NCBI GenBank assembly: GCA_040776985.1
Contig: JAXGZL010000002.1
Span: forward strand, 62,001 to 126,000
DNA length: 64,000 bases
DNA from: UBA6115 sp040776985
Lineage (GTDB): Bacteria; Bacillota; Clostridia; Christensenellales; Aristaeellaceae
Direction of reading: 5' to 3'
Under the pieces are notes generated by a model. The model was not told the origin of the DNA. It made no database searches and saw only the letters and a program-made list of their open reading frames with translations. How positions within the stretch are numbered: the first letter of the stretch is position 1; each line of letters starts with the position of its first letter. This document shows, one piece after another, positions 39,975-47,608 of the stretch. Made by a program: the position numbers and the translations under genes.

Positions 39975-40369
39975 AAATGAAAGAACTGACCCGGACGCTG
40001 TCCGGCATTCTGATGGGCCTGGTGGCCTGGCTGACCAAGCTGCTGGGCGGCTGGGACGGGGCCCTTGGCCTGATGTTTTTGCTGATGGGGCTGGACTTAA
40101 TCACCGGCGTCACTGTCAGCCTGCTGATGAAAAGCGGGCACAGCAAAGGCGGCGGCTTCCACTCCCGGGAGCTGTTCCTGGGCTTGACCCGCAAGCTGCT
40201 GATGGTGCTGCTGGTGATGCTGGCCACCGCCCTTGACGGCCTGCTGGGAGCCTCCCTTTGCCGGCTGACGGTGATTGGCTTTTACGGGGCCAATGAGGCG
40301 CTGTCCATTGTGGAAAACGCAGCCCTGCTGGGCGTCCCTTTTCCCAGAGGGCTGCTACTGGCCCTGTAG
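39971..40369 (+). CDS. Phage holin
   Basis: The 132-residue membrane protein has four hydrophobic segments and the Holin_4/TcdE-like pattern (GLMFLLMGLDLITGVTVSLL, SREL, IGFYGANEALSIVENAALLG). Holins open the membrane to release the endolysin. The start overlaps the endolysin stop (ATGA), so the two are made together. It is the last gene of the phage-like cluster. Confidence 0.88.
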   Translation: MKMKELTRTLSGILMGLVAWLTKLLGGWDGALGLMFLLMGLDLITGVTVSLLMKSGHSKGGGFHSRELFLGLTRKLLMVLLVMLATALDGLLGASLCRLTVIGFYGANEALSIVENAALLGVPFPRGLLLAL

Positions 40370-40476
40370 CGCTTCCGGGAGGCGCGGGACCAGGCGGAGC
40401 CTGGGGAGTGAGCGCATGTAAAATGTAGGTGAAGGGGTGTGCGGGGCGGTTTGAGGGGTATATTCTGATTAAAGCG

Positions 40477-40498
40477 TGCGGGCAGCGAAATGCCCGCA
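40477..40498 (+). promoter_or_regulatory. Hairpin in the leader of the orphan binding-protein gene
   Basis: An eight-pair stem (40477-40484 with 40491-40498) has a six-base loop and lies 43 bp before the start codon. With no T-run after it, a leader structure or mRNA 5' stabiliser is as likely as a terminator for the holin transcript. Confidence 0.4.
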
Positions 40499-40540
40499 AC
40501 AACCCCGGGAAAAGGGGCGATAAAAAAGGAGGCTAATTCC

Positions 40541-41809
40541 ATGTTCAAGAAATCCCTGACGATTGTTCTGGCTGCTGTGATGCTGCTGGGGCTGATGGTT
40601 CCAGCCCTCGCCCAGAGCAAAACCCAGGTGGTGCTCTGGCACACCTTCACCGATGAGCAGGAGGCCGCGCTACAGGAGATTGCCAAGGCCTATAACGAGC
40701 TGAACCCCGAGGTTCAGGTGGTGGTCCAGTCCCAGCCCAGAAGCGGCTTTGAGGACAAGGTTTTCAACGGCGTGCGCACCGGCACCGGCCCCAACATGAT
40801 CATTCACTTCTCCTCCGAGGCCGCCAAGTATGTGGACAAAAAGGACGAGAAAAACACCTTTGTGCTGGACTTCATGTCCCTGCTGCCCGAGGAAACATTC
40901 AAGCGCATCAAGGAAAACCTGCAAGGGGATGTGTTTTCTGAAACGGTGATCTATGAAGACGGCAAGATGCACAGCCTGCCCGTTTACCGCTCTGGCCCCA
41001 TGGTGTTCTACAACAAGACCATGCTGGACGAGCTTCAGATGCAGCCCCCCACCACCTGGGATGAGCTGGAGAAGGTGGCCCGGGCCATCAAGGAGAAGTT
41101 TAATGTGCCCGGCTTTGCCACCGATTCCCTCACCGACACCGCCCAGATGCTGCTGATGCAAAACGGCTCCGGCTATATCGACATGGAAAACAAGAAGGTG
41201 GTCATTGACAACGAAAAGGCCGCCGAGCGCATCCAGTGGTTTGGCGACCTGGTCCGGGAAGGCGTGTTCAGCCTGAACCCCACCGGCCAGTACTTCTCCA
41301 ACGACTTCAACTCCAAGCTGGTGGGCCTGTACTTTGGCAGCGTGGCCGGCTACAAATACATTATCCCCGACGGATTTGAACTGGGCGTGGCCCCTGCCGT
41401 CAATGACGGGGTGAAACTCTGGTATCCCTCCTGGAACCGTAGCGCCATCGGCTTTAAGCACGGCGAAGCGGCGGACAAGGCCACGGCGGACTTCATCGCC
41501 TTCTTCACCAATGCGGAAAACTCCGTCAAGTACGCCATCGCCGTGGGCGCCCTCACCCCCTACAAGGACGGCGAGGCCCTGCCGGAATACCAGGCCTATC
41601 TGGCTGATGGCAGCCTGCTGGCGGAATCCCTGAAAGCGGTGAGCGCCAACCTGCCCTACACTGAAATGCTGCCCATTGTCAGCATCTCCTCCACCCTCAG
41701 GAAGGAGCTGGAGCGCGCCGTCACCCGTGTGGCCACCGGCGAGGCCACGGCCGAGGACGCCCTGAAGGAAGCGGCCGAGATCGTGAACGACGAGTGGGAA
41801 TTTGAGTAA
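40541..41809 (+). CDS. Orphan family 1 extracellular solute-binding protein
   Basis: The 422-residue exported protein has a signal peptide (MFKKSLTIVLAAVMLLGLMV) and an SBP_bac_1 domain (VVLWHTFTDEQ, EVQVVVQSQPRSGFEDKVF, GTGPNMIIHFSSEA, WYPSWNRSAIGF). The UgpB/MalE-like subgroup binds sugars or glycerol phosphodiesters. AAAGGAGG lies before ATG 40541. No permease or ATPase adjoins it: the holin gene is upstream and a palindromic element and a terminator downstream. It must work with a transporter encoded elsewhere. Confidence 0.88.
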   Translation: MFKKSLTIVLAAVMLLGLMVPALAQSKTQVVLWHTFTDEQEAALQEIAKAYNELNPEVQVVVQSQPRSGFEDKVFNGVRTGTGPNMIIHFSSEAAKYVDKKDEKNTFVLDFMSLLPEETFKRIKENLQGDVFSETVIYEDGKMHSLPVYRSGPMVFYNKTMLDELQMQPPTTWDELEKVARAIKEKFNVPGFATDSLTDTAQMLLMQNGSGYIDMENKKVVIDNEKAAERIQWFGDLVREGVFSLNPTGQYFSNDFNSKLVGLYFGSVAGYKYIIPDGFELGVAPAVNDGVKLWYPSWNRSAIGFKHGEAADKATADFIAFFTNAENSVKYAIAVGALTPYKDGEALPEYQAYLADGSLLAESLKAVSANLPYTEMLPIVSISSTLRKELERAVTRVATGEATAEDALKEAAEIVNDEWEFE

Positions 41810-41969
41810 TACTGGACTCAATCATAAACGCTTCCATGTGCTGGTCTTTTTCCGCCCCCGCGGTGTCTTGCTCAGTCGGCGTAGGCTGCGGCTACGCCTC
41901 CTTCCCTCGACTTAGCGGGGACAAAAAAATCCTCAGCCCATGATTGCGTTTACTTATTCGTCCAGTATT
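41808..41969. mobile_element. 162-bp imperfect palindromic element (MITE- or REP-like)
   Basis: The ends are ten-base perfect inverted repeats, AATACTGGAC and GTCCAGTATT. Inside, the two arms remain complementary in blocks (AAACGC, CATG, a T-run/A-run pair, CCCCGC) and meet at a seven-pair hairpin with loop GCTGCGG around 41878-41898. The left end overlaps the stop codon of the binding-protein gene. There is no coding capacity. It could be a non-autonomous element or a large RNA hairpin. Confidence 0.55.
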
Positions 41970-42002
41970 TAAGAACAGAGACAATAAATCATTCAGTAAA
42001 TG

Positions 42003-42033
42003 GCGCTGTCATATGTGAATGGCAGCGCTTTTT
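42003..42033 (+). terminator. Terminator of the orphan binding-protein gene
   Basis: A ten-pair stem (42003-42012 with 42019-42028, one G-U) is followed by five T. It lies after the palindromic element. Confidence 0.85.
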
Positions 42034-42101
42034 CAGGTATAGATAAAATTCTTTGAAGGTTTGGAAACTTTCTTTTAAGAAAGTTTCCAAGCGCTCTCAC
42101 C

Positions 42102-42995
42102 TTACTTGGTCACCGTCTCCTCCACCTCAAAAAACGGCTCAATCGTCCCCTCCCGCACAAAGCCGCGCATCAGCTGGCCGCCAGAGGAGAACTCGATGTA
42201 GTCCCAGTTCATCTCGCGGTGGTAGTAGCGGTTCAGCCAGGTGACCGGGGTGCCGGTTTGCAGGCTGGCGATGGGGGTGAGGGCGCGCACCGGGTCCTCG
42301 GTGGCGTTGGCGGGCTGCCGCACCGTGGTCCCAACCCGGCTGAACTGAAGGGGCGGCAGGTTGACCTTGTCCTTAAAATCGCTGGCGGAGGCAAAGCCCA
42401 CCCGGACGCCGCCGGTGTTTACCTCATAGAGGATCATCAACCAGCCGTCCTCCCAGCCCGCGGCGTATACCCGCCCGTTGGTGGAGCAGACCGCCTTTCC
42501 GTTGGCGCCACGGCGGTAGTGGGTGCCGGGCCCGTCATACACCTTCAGCTGCTGTTTGGGCTTGAAATAGGTTTCCACAAAGCCGGGGAGGGGGGTGGCC
42601 ACACGGTCGTCAAACACCCGGGGCAGGGGTTTTCCGCTGGGGTTGGTGGTGTGAAGGGCGCGCATCTGCGCCCTGACGTCCTTGATCAGGCGGTAGTTGG
42701 CCCATTCGATGTTGTTCAGCACCGGGCCGTCCCCCGGATAGTGGGGGTCCACCTGATACCAGGTCTGGCAGCGGAAATAGACATCATACTTCTGCCCGGC
42801 GATAAAGGGACGGCCATAGCGGGCGAACAGCTCGTTGAAGGCATAGCCCAGCACGTCGTACTGCCACGACCAGACTTCATCCTCCGTCAGCCGTCTGCGG
42901 TTTGAGTCCGGGAAGATATAGAAGTTGGAGGCCAGGCACAAAAAGGGCAGCAGGCACAGCGCCAGCGCCACAGCAATAACACGCCTTATCCTCAT
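42102..42995 (-). CDS. Secreted YARHG-domain protein with SH3-like domains
   Basis: The 297-residue exported protein has a signal peptide (VIAVALALCLLPFLCLAS). A YARHG domain follows at about 25-70 (FPDSNRRRLTEDEV, AFNELFARYGRPF), a motif of extracellular wall-associated proteins. Two SH3-like segments follow (KVYDGPGTHYRRGANGKAV and PVTWLNRYYHREMNWDYIEF). It is probably a wall-bound protein of unknown role. A 12-pair inverted repeat (42061-42090) lies beyond its stop codon. Confidence 0.8.
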   Translation of the reverse strand: MRIRRVIAVALALCLLPFLCLASNFYIFPDSNRRRLTEDEVWSWQYDVLGYAFNELFARYGRPFIAGQKYDVYFRCQTWYQVDPHYPGDGPVLNNIEWANYRLIKDVRAQMRALHTTNPSGKPLPRVFDDRVATPLPGFVETYFKPKQQLKVYDGPGTHYRRGANGKAVCSTNGRVYAAGWEDGWLMILYEVNTGGVRVGFASASDFKDKVNLPPLQFSRVGTTVRQPANATEDPVRALTPIASLQTGTPVTWLNRYYHREMNWDYIEFSSGGQLMRGFVREGTIEPFFEVEETVTK

Positions 42996-43165
42996 GGTTT
43001 CCTCCTGTCCTTTTTCGTTGTCAGTGCGTTTTTGTGTTGATGTTCAGCCATATTTTAGGGGGATGGGCTGCTGATTGTCAATGCCTGGAATGGGTTTGAC
43101 AAGCCTGGGGGAGAGGTATAGAATTTTACTGTTGGGATGCTTTTCGACATTGAAAGGAGTAGATC

Positions 43166-44920
43166 ATGAGAAAACACTTGAAGCTTCTCTGCCTGGCCAT
43201 GGTGGCCGTGCTGCTGATGGCCCTGCTGCCTGCGGGCGCCCAGGGCGTGTCCGGCGTGTTCGAGGGCGTGGGCAAGGGCCGCGGCGGCGAAATCCGTCTG
43301 GAAGTGACCCTGGAAAACGGCGCCATCAAGGACATCAAGGTGCTGGAGCAGAGCGAGACCCCTGGTTTTGACAGCGCGCTGGACACCCTGTCCCAGGAAG
43401 CGGTTGCCAAGAACAGCGCGGACCCGGAGGCGGTCTCCGGCGCTTCCCTCACCTCTGAGGGCTTTAAGGAAGCGCTGGCGGATGCCCTGGGCAAGGCGGG
43501 CGTCGCCGCTTCTGACCTGACCCAAAAGGAAGTGGAAGCCAAGGCCAAGAACGAAGTGAATGAAACGCACCAGGTGATCGTGGTGGGCGCTGGCGGAGCC
43601 GGCCTCATCGCCGCCATCAAGGCCAAAGAGGCGGGTGCGGACGTGATTGTGCTTGAAAAAATGTCCTTTGCCGGCGGCAACACCCTGATTTCCGGCGCCG
43701 AGTACGCCGCCCCCGGCAACGAGATCCAGAAAAAAGAAGGCATTGAGGACAGCGCGGACAAGATGTATGAGGACGTGCTGGTGGCAGGCGGAAAGCCGGA
43801 GCTGATCCGGGTGCTGGCAGACAAGGCGCTGGAAGGCGCCAACTGGCTGAAGGATGACGCGGGCGTGGTCTGGGAGGACGAGATGATGTTCTTCGGCGGC
43901 CACAGCGTGAAGCGCTCCCTGGTGCCCCAGGGCGCCAGCGGCAAGGAGATCATCACCAAGCTGCTGGCCAGGGCCAGTGAGCTGGGCATCCCGGTGCTGC
44001 TGAACACCAGGGCCACCGACCTGATCCTGACTGACGGCGCCGTCACCGGCGTGAAGGCGGAAAGCCCGGATACCAGCTATGTTCTGGGCGCAAAGAGCGT
44101 GGTCATGGCCACCGGCGGCTTTGGCGCCAATGCCGACATGCGCGCCTCCTATGCCCCTGACCTGGCGGAGATTTCCCTGACCACCAACAACACCGGCGCC
44201 ACCGGCGACGGCATGGTGATGGCGCAGGCCATCGGGGCCAACCTCATCGACATGGAAAAGATCCAGCTTTATCCCATCTGCAACCCCCTGACCGGCGCCC
44301 TGCTGTACGCGGACGACACCCGGCTTTACGGCGGCACCATCATCATGAACAAGGAAGGCAAGCGCTTTGTGGAGGAACTGGACACCCGCTATGCCATTTC
44401 CATGGGCATCCTGGCCCAGACCGGCAAGGTCTGCTATGAGCTGTGGGACGACAAGGTGACCAAGGACAGCATGATCCTGGAGAACCACGCCGCTGAAATC
44501 AAAGACCTGATTGAGCGGAAGCTGCTGGTGGTGGCGGACACCCTGGAAGAGGCCGCCGCCTTCTATGACATGGACGCGGAAGCCATGAAGGAAACCGTTG
44601 CCCGCTTCAACAGCTTTGTGGATGGCGGCAAGGACCTGGACTTCAACAAGCGCGGCAAGCTGTTCAAGATTGAGACCGCTCCCTTCTACCTGATGAAGGC
44701 GGCCCCCGCTGTTCACCACACCATGGGCGGCATTGAGATCAATCCCAATGCCCAGGTGACCAAAGCGGACGGCAGCGTGATCCCCGGCCTGTACGCGGCG
44801 GGTGAGGTCACCGGCGGCATCCACGGCAAAAACCGCCTGGGCAGCGTGGCCATCACCGACATCACGGTGTTTGGCGGCGTGGCCGGCGAAAACGCGGCAG
44901 CCTATGCACTTGGCAAGTAA
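43166..44920 (+). CDS. Exported flavoprotein reductase (FMN_bind plus FAD domain), paralogue of 8706-10493
   Basis: The 584-residue protein has a signal peptide (MRKHLKLLCLAMVAVLLMAL). An FMN_bind domain covers about 25-115 with VSGASLTS where the FMN-bearing residue is expected; here it is Ser rather than Thr. A fumarate reductase-type FAD domain follows (QVIVVGAGGAGLIAAIKA, LISGAEYAAPG, HTMGGIEINPNAQV, YAAGEVTGGIHGKNRLG). GAAAGGAG lies before the ATG. It would reduce an external acceptor using electrons from a membrane quinol or flavin chain. The acceptor is unknown. Confidence 0.9.
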   Translation: MRKHLKLLCLAMVAVLLMALLPAGAQGVSGVFEGVGKGRGGEIRLEVTLENGAIKDIKVLEQSETPGFDSALDTLSQEAVAKNSADPEAVSGASLTSEGFKEALADALGKAGVAASDLTQKEVEAKAKNEVNETHQVIVVGAGGAGLIAAIKAKEAGADVIVLEKMSFAGGNTLISGAEYAAPGNEIQKKEGIEDSADKMYEDVLVAGGKPELIRVLADKALEGANWLKDDAGVVWEDEMMFFGGHSVKRSLVPQGASGKEIITKLLARASELGIPVLLNTRATDLILTDGAVTGVKAESPDTSYVLGAKSVVMATGGFGANADMRASYAPDLAEISLTTNNTGATGDGMVMAQAIGANLIDMEKIQLYPICNPLTGALLYADDTRLYGGTIIMNKEGKRFVEELDTRYAISMGILAQTGKVCYELWDDKVTKDSMILENHAAEIKDLIERKLLVVADTLEEAAAFYDMDAEAMKETVARFNSFVDGGKDLDFNKRGKLFKIETAPFYLMKAAPAVHHTMGGIEINPNAQVTKADGSVIPGLYAAGEVTGGIHGKNRLGSVAITDITVFGGVAGENAAAYALGK

Positions 44921-44941
44921 TAACTGAGACACATAACAAAA

Positions 44942-44981
44942 GCCGGGGCCCTTCCTCGCGGAAAGGCCCCGGCGCTTTTTT
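44942..44981 (+). terminator. Terminator of the second flavoprotein gene
   Basis: A 14-pair GC-rich stem with one mismatch (44942-44955 with 44960-44973) is followed by a T-run. It also sits beyond the convergent kinase gene. Confidence 0.88.
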
Positions 44982-44989
44982 GTCAGGGT

Positions 44990-45553
44990 TTAATCGTTTG
45001 AGCGAATCAGCAGGTCTGCCCTGTCCCTTATGCCAAAATGCTGGAAATAGGCGTTTTCCAGGGGGATCCAGCGGGCTATAAACTGGGGGAGGGCGGCGGG
45101 GTTGCGCAACTCCAGGCGCCTTAGCTGCTCTTTTTCATCCACATCCAAAAACACCGTCAGATGATAAAAGGGGCGCAGGGCGGGGTGATGGCTGTAGCTG
45201 CCCTCCAGGATCACAAGGGGCCGGGGGCTGCCGGAAACCTGCTCCATCTGCCCGGTCTGGCAGTTGAAGCGCTGGTGGCCCCGGTATTGTCCTGTTTGAA
45301 GGGGCAGAAGCACCTCCTGAATCAGCCGTTCCCGGTCCAGGTTGTCGCCCGGTTCCAACATGCGCGCCGGCGTCCGCTGATGGGGCTGCAGAAAGAAGTC
45401 ATCCACATGGATGACCAGGCTGTCAGGGAAGAGATCATGAAAGGCCCCTGCCAGGCTGCTTTTGCCGGAGCCGCAGGGGCCGTCAATGGCGACGAGGCAG
45501 GGCTGGTGCAGTGCCATCAGGCCGCGTATACGCTTTTCCAGGCCGGGGTGCAC
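44990..45553 (-). CDS. Uridine kinase-like P-loop kinase
   Basis: The 187-residue protein has Walker A (AIDGPCGSGKSSLAG), an acidic VIHVDDFFLQPHQRTP and ILEGSYSHHPAL, the layout of uridine/phosphoribulokinase-like enzymes. The start is GTG 45553, one base from the permease stop. As the last gene of a nucleoside uptake operon it probably phosphorylates an imported nucleoside, but it is shorter than Udk (about 210) and the substrate is unproven. Confidence 0.82.
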   Translation of the reverse strand: MHPGLEKRIRGLMALHQPCLVAIDGPCGSGKSSLAGAFHDLFPDSLVIHVDDFFLQPHQRTPARMLEPGDNLDRERLIQEVLLPLQTGQYRGHQRFNCQTGQMEQVSGSPRPLVILEGSYSHHPALRPFYHLTVFLDVDEKEQLRRLELRNPAALPQFIARWIPLENAYFQHFGIRDRADLLIRSND

Positions 45554-45554
45554 C

Positions 45555-46523
45555 TCAGCGCTCCTCCCGGAAGTAGTTCACCCCGCAGCTGCCCGGCTGG
45601 CAGTGCTCCGGCTTCATGCGGATGCTGGACACCACCAGCACCACACAGGTGACCACAAAGGGCAGCATGCTGAAAATGGCGGCGGGGATGTCCGCCACGC
45701 TGCGGGGCACATAAAGCCTCAGCACCCCCAGGGCGCCAAAGACCAGGCTGCCAAGGACGGCCCTGAGGGGCTTCCAGCCGGCAAAAATCACCAGCGCCAC
45801 CGCGATCCAGCCCTGGCCGGCCACGATGTTGGGCTGCCAGTTGCCCAGGCAGGTGACCATGCTGATGTACACGCCGCCAAGGCCAGAGAGCCCGCCGCCA
45901 ATCAGGATATGCACATACTTGTACCGGGCCACGGAGATGCCCATGGCGTCCGCCGCGGCGGGGTTTTCGCCCACTGCCCGCAGGTTCAGCCCCCGGCGGC
46001 TGCGGTTTAGGTACAGGCTCATCAAAAGGGCGCAGAAGACCGCCAGATAGGTGAGGATGCTGTGGCTGAAAATCAGCTTGCCCACCACCGGCAACTCGCT
46101 CAGGGCGCCCAGGTGTAGGGGGGTGAGGGCGGCCTTCAGCCCTTCTGACATGAAGGCGGTGCCCACCGGGGCCTGGGTCTTGATCTGCTCGCCGATGAAG
46201 TTGGCGACGCCGGTGCCAAAGACGGTGAGGGTCAGGCCGGTGACGTTCTGGTTGGCCTTGAGCGTCACCGTCAAAAAGGCGTAGATCAGGGCGCCTAACG
46301 CGCCCGCCAGCATGGCTGCCAGCAGGGTTAAAACGGGGGAGGAGGTGACATAGCCCATGGTGAAGCCGGCGATGGCCCCCAGGTACATCATGCCCTCCAC
46401 GCCCAGGTTGATGTTGCCCGCCTTCTGGGTGAGGATTTCCCCCAGGGTGCCGTACAGCAGGGGCACCGCTGCCAGGATGGCGGCATAGAGGAAGGCCAGG
46501 GCCTGGTCGTAAAAACTGCTCAT
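45555..46523 (-). CDS. BMP-type nucleoside ABC permease (second subunit)
   Basis: The 322-residue permease of the BPD_transp_2 type has GTLGEILTQKAGNINLGVEG, the hallmark of the second permease in nucleoside (NupPQ/YufPQ) systems. The ATG at 46523 has GGAAGGAGG upstream and overlaps the stop of the other permease gene (ATGA). Confidence 0.9.
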   Translation of the reverse strand: MSSFYDQALAFLYAAILAAVPLLYGTLGEILTQKAGNINLGVEGMMYLGAIAGFTMGYVTSSPVLTLLAAMLAGALGALIYAFLTVTLKANQNVTGLTLTVFGTGVANFIGEQIKTQAPVGTAFMSEGLKAALTPLHLGALSELPVVGKLIFSHSILTYLAVFCALLMSLYLNRSRRGLNLRAVGENPAAADAMGISVARYKYVHILIGGGLSGLGGVYISMVTCLGNWQPNIVAGQGWIAVALVIFAGWKPLRAVLGSLVFGALGVLRLYVPRSVADIPAAIFSMLPFVVTCVVLVVSSIRMKPEHCQPGSCGVNYFREER

Positions 46524-47608
46524 GCCAGGGCCTCCTTCCGCCTTGTCACCCGGTACTGCAGGAAGAACTCCGCCCCCAGCACCGAGAACAGCAGGATGCC
46601 CTGCAGGATGTCCGACATGGAGGCGGGGATGCGATACTCCGTCTGCATCATGCTGAAGCCCTTTTGCATCACGGAGAACAGGAAGGCCACCCCCAGGGCG
46701 CCAAAGGGGTTGAGCCGGGCCAGCCACACCACCGACACCGCCTGAAAGCCACGGCCTCCGCCGATGGCGTCCGTCAGCTGCCGGTCAGAGCCGGACACCT
46801 GCAGCATCCCGGCCAGCCCGCAGATGCCGGCGGAGAGGAACATGGTGCGCAGCACAATCCGGGAAACGGGCATCCCCGCATAGCGGGCGGTGCGCACGTT
46901 TTCGCCCACCACGGTCAGCTCATACCCCTGCTTGGTATAGCGCAGGTAGACAAACAGCAGCGCCACCATCACCAGCATCACCACCCAGCCGATGTGCAGG
47001 TTGCCCACAAAGGGGAAGGGCAATTCTGGCAGCCTGGCCGACTTGGGAAAGCGGGGCATGGCGGCAAAGCCGCCGGAGGAATCCCGCCAGGGGCCTTCCC
47101 GGAGGAAGGTGACAAAGTAGAGGGCGATGTAGTTGAGCATCAGGGTGAACAGGGTTTCATTGGTGCCAAAGCGGGTTTTGAACCAGGCGGGCACCAGGCC
47201 CCAGAGACCGCTGATGATAATGGCCGCCAGGGCCATCAGGAGGATCAGCAGCCACTTGGGCAGCCCTGCCTGGAAATAGGCGAAATAGCTGGCGGCCACC
47301 GCCCCCATGATGATCTGCCCTTCGGCGCCGATGTTCCAGAAGCGCATTTTAAAGGACAGCAGCACCCCCAGGGAGGCCAGCGCCAGGGGAATGGTCAGTT
47401 TCAAGGTTTCCTTCTGCATCCCGGCGCTGCCCAGCGCGCCTTTTACCATGGTGCCGTACACGGCCAGGGGCTGATAACCCAGGATGGCCAGGAACAGGGC
47501 GCCCATGGCCAGGGCAAAGAGGACGGCCAGCGCCCTGAAAAGGAAGGTCTGCCGGCGGCCCAGCTCCCCCCGCTGCACGATGTGAAAGGCGAGCGCCCCC
47601 TTAGGCAT
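46520..47608 (-). CDS. BMP-type nucleoside ABC permease (first subunit)
   Basis: The 362-residue permease has SFKMRFWNIGAEGQIIMGAV, the conserved segment of the first permease of nucleoside uptake systems. It has about nine hydrophobic spans. Its start overlaps the ATPase stop by eight bases and its stop overlaps the next permease start. Confidence 0.9.
   Translation of the reverse strand: MPKGALAFHIVQRGELGRRQTFLFRALAVLFALAMGALFLAILGYQPLAVYGTMVKGALGSAGMQKETLKLTIPLALASLGVLLSFKMRFWNIGAEGQIIMGAVAASYFAYFQAGLPKWLLILLMALAAIIISGLWGLVPAWFKTRFGTNETLFTLMLNYIALYFVTFLREGPWRDSSGGFAAMPRFPKSARLPELPFPFVGNLHIGWVVMLVMVALLFVYLRYTKQGYELTVVGENVRTARYAGMPVSRIVLRTMFLSAGICGLAGMLQVSGSDRQLTDAIGGGRGFQAVSVVWLARLNPFGALGVAFLFSVMQKGFSMMQTEYRIPASMSDILQGILLFSVLGAEFFLQYRVTRRKEALA

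Noticed and set aside
34637..40540. Complete integrated prophage with attachment sites
   Set aside because: No integrase, excisionase, repressor or tRNA gene, and no matching direct repeats were noticed at the cluster edges.
42061..42090. Perfect 12-pair inverted repeat as a terminator for the YARHG gene
   Set aside because: It has no T-run on either strand, so it is noted only as a possible transcript-end structure.
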